Below are positions 49,534 through 57,674 of a stretch of DNA of 61,591 nt, piece after piece. The first letter of the stretch is position 1. Every line of letters starts with the position of its first letter. The stretch is taken from NCBI RefSeq assembly GCF_913776855.1, contig NZ_CAJYQD010000030.1, positions 1 to 61,591 on the forward strand, in the 5' to 3' direction. Below the pieces are notes generated by a model, which was given only the letters and a program-made list of their open reading frames with translations, had not been told where the DNA came from and did no database searches. The translations under genes were made by a program, and so were the position numbers. Source of the DNA: an uncultured Sphingomonas sp. Lineage in GTDB: Bacteria > Pseudomonadota > Alphaproteobacteria > Sphingomonadales > Sphingomonadaceae.

Positions 49534-50916
49534 CTACCCTGCGTTCGTGTCCACCGACAGCGCGCCGATGAACCGCTTGCGCCACCATATCACGTCCTCG
49601 TCGACGACATTCTCGATCATCGCCTGCCACCGGTCGATCCGTTCGGCGCGTGGCATCCGTAGCGCCTTGTCGATACCGTCGGCGATGTCTTCGGCGCTGT
49701 ACGGGTTCACCATCAGCGCCCCGACTGACAGCTGCTGCGCCGCCCCGGCAAAGCGCGACAGGATCAGCACGCCCGGATCGCGTGGGTCCTGTGCCGCGAC
49801 ATATTCCTTTGCCACCAGGTTCATGCCGTCGCGAAGCGGCGTGACCAGCCCGATCCGCGCCGCGCGGTAGATGCCGGCCAGCACCTCGCGCGGATAGCCC
49901 TTGTTCACATAGCGGATCGGCACCCAGTCGGTATCGGCATAGGCGCCGTTGATCCGCCCCGACATCTGTTCGAGGGTGTTGCGGATGTCGCGGTACGTCT
50001 GCACCGCGGTGCGCGATGGCGGCGCGATCTGCAGCAGATACACCAGCGCCCGCCGGTCGGGATGGTTCTGCAGGAACCGTTCGTAGCCCGAGAACCGCTC
50101 GGGCAAGCCCTTCGAATAATCCAGCCGGTCGACGCCCACGATCAGGCTGCGCCCGACCGCGCTTTCCAGCTGGTTGAGCTGTGCCGCCCGCGCCACCGGC
50201 CCGGCGGCGCCGGCGATGAAGTCCTTCGCCTCGATCCCGATCGGGCAACTGATCGCGCAGATCGTGCGCCCGCCGACGGTGACGTTGTTGCCCTCGACCG
50301 TGCCGCTCATCTCCTCCTTCACATAGTTGAAGAAGCTGTCGAGCCATTCCTCGTTCTGGAACCCCACCACGTCGTACGCGAACAGCGCCTCGACCATGCG
50401 GCGATGATCGGGCAGCGCGGTCAACAGCCGGCGCGGCGGCCACGGGATATGCAGGAAGAAGCCGATGCGGTTGGTCACCCCCTGCTGGCGCAGCACCCAG
50501 CCCAACGGGATCATGTGATAGTCATGGACCCACACCAGATCGTCTGGCTGGATATGCGGGCCGATGCGTTCGCCGAACACCCGGTTGACGCGTTCATAGC
50601 CGCCCTGGAAATCGCGTTCGAACTCGGTCAGGTCCAACCGGTAGTGGAACAGCGGCCACAGCGTGCGGTTGGCATAGCCGTCATAATATTCCTCGACGTC
50701 CTGCTCCGAAAGATCCATCACCGCGCTGGTGACGCCGCCATAGGTCTGGAACCGCAACTCGCGATTGTCGCTGGTGTCGCCCGACCAGCCGAACCAGATA
50801 CCGTCCTCTTCGGCGAGCGCAGCGTTCAGCGCGACGGCAAGGCCGCCCTGCGCGCCGCCGCCGGTGCCCGGCTGCGGGGCCTGCACCCGGTTCGAGATGA
50901 CGATCAAGCGACTCAT
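49534..50916 (-). CDS. otsA: Trehalose-6-phosphate synthase
   Basis: 460 residues from ATG 50916. GT20 enzyme that joins UDP-glucose and glucose-6-phosphate. Motifs: LIVISNRVQAP and GGLAVAL at the N terminus, WVHDYHMIPLGWVLR, FFLHIPWPPRRLLTALP, VGVDRLDYSKGLPERFSGYE, and PLRDGMNLVAKEYVAAQ with LILSRFAGAAQQL. It overlaps the GH15 gene by 4 bp and ends the otsB-GH15-otsA operon. Trehalose here protects against osmotic and drying stress. Confidence 0.95.
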   Translation of the reverse strand: MSRLIVISNRVQAPQPGTGGGAQGGLAVALNAALAEEDGIWFGWSGDTSDNRELRFQTYGGVTSAVMDLSEQDVEEYYDGYANRTLWPLFHYRLDLTEFERDFQGGYERVNRVFGERIGPHIQPDDLVWVHDYHMIPLGWVLRQQGVTNRIGFFLHIPWPPRRLLTALPDHRRMVEALFAYDVVGFQNEEWLDSFFNYVKEEMSGTVEGNNVTVGGRTICAISCPIGIEAKDFIAGAAGPVARAAQLNQLESAVGRSLIVGVDRLDYSKGLPERFSGYERFLQNHPDRRALVYLLQIAPPSRTAVQTYRDIRNTLEQMSGRINGAYADTDWVPIRYVNKGYPREVLAGIYRAARIGLVTPLRDGMNLVAKEYVAAQDPRDPGVLILSRFAGAAQQLSVGALMVNPYSAEDIADGIDKALRMPRAERIDRWQAMIENVVDEDVIWWRKRFIGALSVDTNAG

Positions 50917-52709
50917 CTGACGACATTCCATGACTTGCTCAACAGGACGGCGGAATTGATCATGCCGACCAGCGAGTAGGTTTGGGGATAATTGCCCCAC
51001 AATTCCCCGGTTTCGGGGTCGATATCCTCGGACAGCAGCCCGGCGGGCGTACAGCGCGACAGCATCTCCTCCAGCAATTCGCGCGCATCCTCGTCGCGCC
51101 CGGTCGCGTGCAGCGCCTCGATCAGCCAGAACGTGCAGACATTGAAAGCGGTATGCGGCAGGCCGAAATCATCCTCGATCGCATAGCGCAGCATGTGGCT
51201 GCCGCGCCTGAGGCCCTTTTCCACCGCCTCCAGCGTGCCGATGAAGCGGGGATCGCTGGGCTCGAGGAAGCGCAGGTCAAGGAGCTGGATGATGCTGGCG
51301 TCGAGGTCGTCGCCGCCGAAGGTCGCCGACATGCGGTTCGTTTCCGGCCGCCATGCCTCGCGCTCGATCTTCGAGCGCATGGCCGTCGCCCGGTCGCGCC
51401 AGAAGATCTCTCGCTCGGTAAGGCCGAGCGTACCGGCGACGTTGGCGAGCCGGTCGCACGCTGCCCAGCACATCGCCGCGCTATAGGTGTGGACATGGCT
51501 CTTGGTGCGCAGTTCCCAGAGGCCTGCGTCGGGCTTGTCATAGGCTTCCCATGCCCGCTCGCCGATCGGCTCCAGCGCTTCGAAATCGGCCTGCTTGCCG
51601 ACGCGGAACAGCCGCTGGTCGAAAAAGCCCTGCGCATTGGACAGGATGATCTGGCCATAGGCGTCGTGCTGGACCTGTTCATAGGCCTGGTTGCCGACGC
51701 GCACCGGCCCCATGCCGCGATAGCCGTCCAGCCCTTCCGCCTCGCGCTCGACCAGCGTCGCTTCGCCGCCGACGCCGTAGAGCGGCTGGATCTGCCCGTC
51801 GGCGGCATTGTCGACGATGTTGCGGAGATATTCGAGATACCCCTCCAGCACATCCAATGCGCCGAGGCGGTTGAGTGCCTGCACGGTGTAATAGGCGTCG
51901 CGAATCCAGCAGTAGCGATAGTCCCAGTTCCGCCCGCTATTCGCATGTTCGGGGATCGAGGTGGTCAGTGCGGCGACGATCGCGCCCGTTTCCTCATGCT
52001 GGCACAGTTTCAGCGTAATCGCGCTGCGGATCACCGCCTGCTGCCACTCGATCGGCGTGGCGAGGCCGCGCACCCAGTGCCGCCATTCGTCTATCGTGTT
52101 CTTCAGCATCCGTTCGATCGAAGCGGGCAGCTCGTCGGAAAAGCTCTCGTCCGGCCCAAGGAAGAAATGCAGCGTGCGTTCGACGCGGAACAGCCGCTCG
52201 TCCTCGATCCAGCCGACCGGTGCGCTGGTTGACAGGCGGATCGCCTCCTGATCCAGCAGGTAGCGAATATGGTTCGACCCGCGCGTGCGCTCGGCCGGCG
52301 CGCTGCCCCAGTCGACCGAGGGGCGCAGGCGCACGCGAATGCGGGGGGACCCGGCCAGCGGCCGGACGATCCGGCAGAACGCGACCGGACGGTACATCCG
52401 GTCGTGCCGCTTGAAGCGCGGGCAGAAGTCAACGACCTCGATCGCGTTGCCCTGCGCGTCGACATGGCGTGTCACCAGCACCGGCGTGTTGCGGATATAG
52501 GTCTGCTGCGTCTCGACACAGCCGTCGAGGTCGATTTCCCAGAAACCAAACGCCCCGTCCGACGCGCGCCGCCGATCGTCGAGCAGCGACGAAAACGCCG
52601 GATCGCCATCCACCCGCGGCAGGCAGCCCCACACGAACCGCCCGTTGCGGTCGACCAGCGCCGACACCTGGCAATTGCCGATCGGCCAGAGGTCCATCGT
52701 CGCGGTCAT
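50913..52709 (-). CDS. Glycoside hydrolase family 15 (glucoamylase/trehalase-like)
   Basis: 598 residues from ATG 52709. N-terminal beta-sandwich (MDLWPIGNCQVSALVDRNGR and FVWGCLPRVDGDPAFSSLLD) followed by an alpha/alpha barrel with SGRNWDYRYCWIRDAYYTVQ and LPHTAFNVCTFWLIEALH. GH15 includes glucoamylases, glucodextranases and bacterial trehalases. Lack of a signal peptide and its place between otsB and otsA, with 4-bp overlaps on both sides, favour a cytoplasmic trehalase, which would let one operon encode both synthesis and breakdown. Specificity is inferred from context. Confidence 0.9.
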   Translation of the reverse strand: MTATMDLWPIGNCQVSALVDRNGRFVWGCLPRVDGDPAFSSLLDDRRRASDGAFGFWEIDLDGCVETQQTYIRNTPVLVTRHVDAQGNAIEVVDFCPRFKRHDRMYRPVAFCRIVRPLAGSPRIRVRLRPSVDWGSAPAERTRGSNHIRYLLDQEAIRLSTSAPVGWIEDERLFRVERTLHFFLGPDESFSDELPASIERMLKNTIDEWRHWVRGLATPIEWQQAVIRSAITLKLCQHEETGAIVAALTTSIPEHANSGRNWDYRYCWIRDAYYTVQALNRLGALDVLEGYLEYLRNIVDNAADGQIQPLYGVGGEATLVEREAEGLDGYRGMGPVRVGNQAYEQVQHDAYGQIILSNAQGFFDQRLFRVGKQADFEALEPIGERAWEAYDKPDAGLWELRTKSHVHTYSAAMCWAACDRLANVAGTLGLTEREIFWRDRATAMRSKIEREAWRPETNRMSATFGGDDLDASIIQLLDLRFLEPSDPRFIGTLEAVEKGLRRGSHMLRYAIEDDFGLPHTAFNVCTFWLIEALHATGRDEDARELLEEMLSRCTPAGLLSEDIDPETGELWGNYPQTYSLVGMINSAVLLSKSWNVVR

Positions 52710-53449
52710 GCGTTGTTCTCCAGCCAGTCGAGGAATGCGGCAACATCGTCCAGCCGATAGGCAGCGGCAGTGTCGCGCATCGGCCCGATCAATATGCCCG
52801 CCCCGCCGTGATGCGCGGCGACCACCATGCCGGGTTCGTCGGTCAGGTCGTCGCCGACGAACACCGGCGCGTGGCCGGCAAAGGGGGCGTCCTCGCACAG
52901 GGTCGCGATCGCGGTGCCCTTGTCATGGCCGGCCATGCGCAGTTCGATCATCATCTTGCCTGCCTGTGCGGTCAGCCAGTCGCGCTGGGCGAAGGCATCG
53001 ACCAGAGCGTGTGCCTCCTGTTCGACCTCCGGAGCGCCGCGATAATGGATCGCGACGCCCAATGTCTTGATCTCGATCACGATACGGGGATCGTCGGCGA
53101 AGCGATCGGTAAAGGCGCGCTCGGCGGCGGTCAGGCTGGCGGGGCGATCGGGCAGCAGGGTGTCGCCACCGGCCGGGCGGATTTCGGCGCCATGGCTGCC
53201 GACGACCGCGAAGTCGCGGATCGTGTCGCCGAGGAAGCCGTCGATCTGTGCGATCGACCGCCCACTGACGATCGCTACCCGTCCGTCCAGCCGCGCGGGC
53301 AGGCGGGCGAGCAAGGCGTGGAGCGCCGGATCGACCGTCACCGCATCGGGCTTATCGGCCAGCTCGACGAGCGTACCGTCGAAATCGAGGAACAGGCCGG
53401 CATCATCGAGCAGGCCGGCGGGCGGGGGAGGGAGGTCCTGGTACGGCAT
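52706..53449 (-). CDS. otsB: Trehalose-6-phosphate phosphatase
   Basis: 247 residues from ATG 53449; a TTG at 53476 would add nine. HAD-superfamily fold: nucleophile motif FLDFDGTLVELADKP, motif II VAIVSGRS, and acidic motif VFVGDDLTDEPGM. It removes phosphate from trehalose-6-phosphate made by OtsA. First gene of the operon; 4-bp overlap with GH15. The upstream gap to the ABC exporter is short (about 90 bases). Confidence 0.94.
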   Translation of the reverse strand: MPYQDLPPPPAGLLDDAGLFLDFDGTLVELADKPDAVTVDPALHALLARLPARLDGRVAIVSGRSIAQIDGFLGDTIRDFAVVGSHGAEIRPAGGDTLLPDRPASLTAAERAFTDRFADDPRIVIEIKTLGVAIHYRGAPEVEQEAHALVDAFAQRDWLTAQAGKMMIELRMAGHDKGTAIATLCEDAPFAGHAPVFVGDDLTDEPGMVVAAHHGGAGILIGPMRDTAAAYRLDDVAAFLDWLENNA

Positions 53450-53539
53450 CACGTTCGTGAACGCGGCGTCGGGCAAAATCGTTTCGCAGGTGCGGTGTAT
53501 TTTGGCGAATGTCCTTTGTCGTAGGGGATGACGCTCCCC

Positions 53540-55318
53540 TCAACCCGCTTCGTGGAACTGCAGGTTCGCCAGCCGGGCATAGAGGCCGCCCTGCGCGATC
53601 AGCTCCGCGTGCGGCCCGCTCTCCACGATGCGGCCCTGCTCCATCACGATGATCCGCGACGCCGCGCGCACCGTCGCCAGCCGGTGGGCGATGACCAGCG
53701 TCGTGCGGTTCGCCATCAGCCGGTCGAGCGCATCCTGTACCAGCCGCTCACTCTCCGCATCCAGTGCCGAGGTCGCTTCGTCCAGCAGCAGGATCGGCGC
53801 ATCGCGCAGCAGCGCGCGGGCGATCGCCACCCGCTGCCGCTGCCCGCCCGACAGCCGCGCCCCGCCTTCACCCAGATACGTGTCCAGCCCTTGCGGTAGG
53901 TCGCGCAGGAACGTGCTGGCATTGGCGGCATCGGCGGCGGCCCAGAGCTGTTCGTCGCTGGCGTCCCAGCGGCCATAGCGCAGATTGTCGCGCGCCGATG
54001 CGGCAAAGATCACCGTTTCCTGCGGCACCATCGCGATCCGCGCACGCACCGCCGCCGGATCGGCATTCCGGACGCCGACCCCATCCACCGCGATCCGCCC
54101 GCTTTCCGGATCGTAGAAGCGCTGGATCAGCTGGAACAGCGTCGACTTGCCTGCACCGGACGGGCCGACCACCGCCACCGTTTCCCCCGGTGTCACGTCC
54201 AGCGTGAAGTCGGACAGCGCGGCGACTTCCGGCCGGGTCGGATAATGGAAGGTCACGCCGTCGAACGTCACCGCGCCGCGTGCCGGTTCGGGCAGCGCGA
54301 CCGGGTCGGCCGGCGCGGCGATGACCGGGCGCTGCGCGAGCAGGTCGGCCAGCCGCCCGGCGGCACCCGATGCGCGCAGCAGGTCGCCATAGACTTCGGT
54401 CAGTGCGCCGAACGATCCCGTCACCAGCGCGGCGGTCAGCACGAACGCCGTGATCGCGCCACCGGTCGTCCGCCCCGCGGCGACGTCGCTCACCGCATCC
54501 CACATGATGAGGGTTATCGCGGCGAACAACATGCCGATGACGAACGCGGTCATCACCGCGCGGGTGGCGAAACGCTTCTTGGCGGTGGCGAAGCCGCGAT
54601 CGACCGCGGCCTCGAACCGTTCGCCCTCGCGCCCTTCCTGTCCGAACGCCTGCACGATCTTCATCGCGCCCAGCGTTTCGGATGCGACCGATCCGATGTC
54701 GGCGATCCGGTCCTGGCTGGACCGCGACAATTTGCGCACCCGCCCGCCCAGCCACATGATCGGGAACACGATCACGGGTATGCCGACGATCAGGTACAGC
54801 GTCAGCTTGGGCTGCAGGCTGAACAGGTAGATCACCCCGCCGACCCCGACCAAGAGGTTGCGCAGCGCGACCGACACGGTGGTGCTGACGATCCCCTCGA
54901 CGATCGCGGTATCGGCGGTCAGGCGCGACGCGATCTCCGATGGCCGGTTCTCCTCGAACCAGCCGGGCGACAGCGTCAGCAGGTTGCGATGCACCGCCAC
55001 GCGCAGGTCGGCGACGGTCCGCTCGCCCAGCCACGACACGAAATAGAACCGCCCGGCGGTGGCGATGGCCAGCACGACGACGACGCCCAGCAAGCCTTCG
55101 AAATAGATGCCGATGTCCGTCATGCTCGCCCCGTCGGCGAACCCGTTGTCGACCACCTTCTGAAAGGTGCGCGGGATCCACAGCGTCGCGACCGCGGCGG
55201 TGATCAGCGAGACGAGCGCGCCGATCAGTTGCAGCTTGTAGCGAAAGGTGAAGCGCCAGACGAGCTGGAGCGCCGGCAGCATCTTTGCGCGGTCGGGGGC
55301 GGGGGGCGTGTCGGCCAT
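53540..55318 (-). CDS. ABC exporter, fused permease-ATPase (MsbA/LmrA-like)
   Basis: 592 residues. Six membrane helices in the first 330 residues, then an ATPase with Walker A GPSGAGKST, Q-loop MVPQETVIF, signature LSGGQRQRVAIARALL, Walker B ILLLDEATSALD and H-loop VIAHRLATV. Works as a homodimer. Close relatives export lipids or hydrophobic compounds; the substrate is unknown. The gene appears complete and stands alone. Confidence 0.92.
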   Translation of the reverse strand: MADTPPAPDRAKMLPALQLVWRFTFRYKLQLIGALVSLITAAVATLWIPRTFQKVVDNGFADGASMTDIGIYFEGLLGVVVVLAIATAGRFYFVSWLGERTVADLRVAVHRNLLTLSPGWFEENRPSEIASRLTADTAIVEGIVSTTVSVALRNLLVGVGGVIYLFSLQPKLTLYLIVGIPVIVFPIMWLGGRVRKLSRSSQDRIADIGSVASETLGAMKIVQAFGQEGREGERFEAAVDRGFATAKKRFATRAVMTAFVIGMLFAAITLIMWDAVSDVAAGRTTGGAITAFVLTAALVTGSFGALTEVYGDLLRASGAAGRLADLLAQRPVIAAPADPVALPEPARGAVTFDGVTFHYPTRPEVAALSDFTLDVTPGETVAVVGPSGAGKSTLFQLIQRFYDPESGRIAVDGVGVRNADPAAVRARIAMVPQETVIFAASARDNLRYGRWDASDEQLWAAADAANASTFLRDLPQGLDTYLGEGGARLSGGQRQRVAIARALLRDAPILLLDEATSALDAESERLVQDALDRLMANRTTLVIAHRLATVRAASRIIVMEQGRIVESGPHAELIAQGGLYARLANLQFHEAG

Positions 55319-55558
55319 GACGCGCTGCCTAGCGCCTGCCAGCGGCTATCGCAAAGGGAACCTCCGACCACCTTCGTTGCTTGAACGTATCGAAGGGCGC
55401 CAGGCACGGTGTCCGCCTCCGGGCCTTCGGGACGCGGGACAGGGGTGCGCTTTCAGCGTCGGGACAGGTTTGGCGTACGACGTTCGAAGCGTTGCCGATG
55501 GCAACGAATCGCTATATTTTCACTGGTACGGGTAGTTCCCGTCAGAGAAGGTCCGGGG

Positions 55559-56797
55559 ATGCCCATGTTGTACGACGCATATGAATGGCAACGCTCGCTG
55601 CTGGCCGGGGCCAGCGCGATGGCGAATTTCGGCGCAGGCCTGTTGCAGAACCCCAGCAATCCGTTCGCCTATTTCGGCGGCGGCCCGGTGCTGGGATCGG
55701 CGTTGCAGGTGTTCGCCCACGCCGCCGCGCCGCGCGGCAAGCCGGCGTTCGGCATCACCGGTACGACGGTCGACGGAAAGCCGGTGGCGGTGCGCGAGGA
55801 AATCGTGCTGCGCCGCCCGTTCGGCCAGTTGAAACGCTTCGTCCGCGACGGCGTGGAGGGCGGTCCCAAGCTGCTGATCGTCGCGCCGATGAGCGGCCAT
55901 TATGCGACGCTGCTGCGCGGTACCGTCGAACGGATGCTGCCGAGCGCCGATGTGTACATCACCGACTGGCGCGATGCGAAGCTGGTGCCGGTGGCCGATG
56001 GGCGCTTCGACCTCGACGACTATATCGATTATGTCGTCGCCTTCCTCGAAAAGATGGGCGAAACCGGCGACGCTCGGTCGCATGTGCTGGCGGTGTGCCA
56101 GCCCTCGGTCCCGGTCTATGCCGCGACGGCGCTGATGGGCGCGGACCGGCATCCCAACCGTCCGCGCACGCTGACCATGATGGGTGGGCCGATCGACACG
56201 CGCGAGGCGCCGACCGCGGTCAACACGCTGGCGACGCAGCGCCCCCACGCCTGGTTCGAACAGAATGTCATCGCGACCGTGCCGATGACCTATCCGGGTG
56301 CCGGCCGCCGCGTCTATCCGGGCTTCCTGCAGCTCGCCGGGTTCATGAGCATGAATCTGGGCAGCCACATGATCTCGCATTACGAGATGTTCAAGCATCT
56401 GGTGCAGGGCGATGGCGAGGGAGCGGGTACGACGCAGCGCTTCTACGAGGAATATCGCGCGGTATGCGACATGACCGCCGAATTCTATCTCCAGACGATC
56501 GATCTGGTGTTTCAGACCCATGCCCTGCCCGAAGGCACGATGAAGCATCGCGGGCGTGCGGTCGATCCGGGCGCGATCACCGATACGGCCGTCCTGGCGA
56601 TCGAGGGTGAGCGCGACGACATTTCCGGCCTGGGCCAGACCCGCGCCGCGCTCACGCTGGCAACCGCGCTGCCCGACGCCATGAAGCAGTACCACATGGC
56701 GCCGGAAGTTGGCCATTACGGTATATTCAACGGCTCGAAATGGCGCACCCGCATCGCGCCGGTGCTGGAGGAATGGATCGCCACCCATAACGGGTGA
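55559..56797 (+). CDS. phaZ: Intracellular polyhydroxyalkanoate depolymerase
   Basis: 412 residues from ATG 55559 (ATG 55565 possible). The start MPMLYDAYEWQRSLLAGASA is characteristic of intracellular PHB depolymerases, which mobilise storage granules. The nucleophile region is HVLAVCQPSVPVYAATALM; these enzymes use Cys where lipases have Ser. The rest (GPIDTREAPTAVNTLA, MISHYEMFKHLVQGD, and terminal GHYGIFNGSKWR with the catalytic His) agrees. No signal peptide, as expected. The 240-base upstream gap holds no gene. Confidence 0.93.
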   Translation: MPMLYDAYEWQRSLLAGASAMANFGAGLLQNPSNPFAYFGGGPVLGSALQVFAHAAAPRGKPAFGITGTTVDGKPVAVREEIVLRRPFGQLKRFVRDGVEGGPKLLIVAPMSGHYATLLRGTVERMLPSADVYITDWRDAKLVPVADGRFDLDDYIDYVVAFLEKMGETGDARSHVLAVCQPSVPVYAATALMGADRHPNRPRTLTMMGGPIDTREAPTAVNTLATQRPHAWFEQNVIATVPMTYPGAGRRVYPGFLQLAGFMSMNLGSHMISHYEMFKHLVQGDGEGAGTTQRFYEEYRAVCDMTAEFYLQTIDLVFQTHALPEGTMKHRGRAVDPGAITDTAVLAIEGERDDISGLGQTRAALTLATALPDAMKQYHMAPEVGHYGIFNGSKWRTRIAPVLEEWIATHNG

Positions 56798-56816
56798 TCG
56801 CTGGCCGACGCATTGG

Positions 56817-56850
56817 AAAGGGGCGGGGGTGCAACCCCCCGCCCTTTTTT
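56817..56850. terminator. Bidirectional terminator between phaZ and the stress protein
   Basis: AAAGGGGCGGGGG pairs with CCCCCCGCCCTTTTTT around TGCAA (one bulged base). The T-run serves the plus-strand phaZ; the A/G side gives a weaker signal for the convergent minus gene, whose stop is only 3 bases away. Confidence 0.85.
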
Positions 56851-56852
56851 GT

Positions 56853-57332
56853 TCAGACGTCGATGACCGCGTGGCTGCCGGCTTCGTCGCTGCTCTTGAT
56901 CGTCTGGCCGGTGAACATCTTCAGCTTGCCGAGCAGCGACTGGTCGGTTTCCCACACCTCGGCACTGTCGAGGTCGAAGCGCAGCATCAACAGCGACGGG
57001 TCCTGCCGGCCCTGTTCGTACCAGGCCTCGACCGGCTTCGACCAATAGCGGTCGATCACCGCCGGATCGGTTTCCTCGGTCAGCGTACCGCTGATGCAGG
57101 CGAACAGGTCATGGCCCTTGGCGACGAACTGCACCATCGCCGGGCCGCCCGACGCGGCACGGTTGTCCCGCTTGGTATAGAACCAGAACTCGCTGTGCGC
57201 GTCCTCGTCCAGCACGGCGTACATCGGCTCGCTATGCTGGTGCTTGCCGGTCAGGCCCAGCATGACATACGGGTTGGCCGCCATCGCTTTCCACATGGCG
57301 TCGCGGATTTCAGCGGGGCTTTTGGTCGACAT
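56853..57332 (-). CDS. Pyridoxamine 5'-phosphate oxidase-like general stress protein
   Basis: 159 residues from ATG 57332, with GGAAGG upstream. The split-barrel flavin fold of the general-stress-protein-26 group is seen in FWFYTKRDNRAASGG, VQFVAKGHDLFACISGTLTE and DRYWSKPVEAWYEQGRQDPS. These proteins bind FMN or related flavins; the physiological reaction is not known. Monocistronic, and the last ordinary gene before the tRNA. Confidence 0.9.
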   Translation of the reverse strand: MSTKSPAEIRDAMWKAMAANPYVMLGLTGKHQHSEPMYAVLDEDAHSEFWFYTKRDNRAASGGPAMVQFVAKGHDLFACISGTLTEETDPAVIDRYWSKPVEAWYEQGRQDPSLLMLRFDLDSAEVWETDQSLLGKLKMFTGQTIKSSDEAGSHAVIDV

Positions 57333-57469
57333 GGATTTTCCTTCCTGGACAATGCCTCCTCCCAACGACCCAGAGGCGTGAGGTTTCCCACGGCACCCCC
57401 ACGCAAACCCCATTGCGAATCCCGGCAGTTCCCCCTAGTGCCTCCCTCCACCGCGCACGCCGCGGTCGC

Positions 57470-57544
57470 TGGGGCGTCGCCAAGCGGTAAGGCACCGGTT
57501 TTTGGTACCGGCATTCGTAGGTTCGAATCCTGCCGCCCCAGCCA
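57470..57544 (+). tRNA. tRNA-Gln (anticodon UUG)
   Basis: 75 bases folding as a complete cloverleaf. Acceptor TGGGGCG/CGCCCCA with encoded GCCA tail, D arm GCCAAGCGGTAAGGC, anticodon stem-loop CCGGT-TTTTGGT-ACCGG with UUG, T arm GTAGG-TTCGAAT-CCTGC. The following sequence belongs to an integrated element, so its 3' half is the likely attachment core; the gene itself is intact. Confidence 0.97.
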
Positions 57545-57558
57545 TCTGCCTGAAATCC

Positions 57559-57649
57559 CAGCCAATTGGCTGCTAAGTGTTTGAAGATGCTGGCTGACTA
57601 TAAGGGTCGGCCGTTGGCACCTGCACAATTGTGCATCGGATTGTGCCAA
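57559..57649. promoter_or_regulatory. Palindromes between tRNA-Gln and the integrase (att arm or control sites)
   Basis: Perfect palindrome CAGCCAATTGGCTG (57559-57572); perfect palindrome GCACAATTGTGC (57623-57634) nested inside TTGGCAC (57614-57620) and GTGCCAA (57643-57649). CCCAGCCA from the tRNA end (57537-57544) is repeated at 57558-57565. Such symmetry next to an integrase fits recombinase arm sites or an operator of the integrase gene. Confidence 0.5.
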
Positions 57650-57674
57650 TGCGCTGGCCGGGAAGGCCGCGGTT

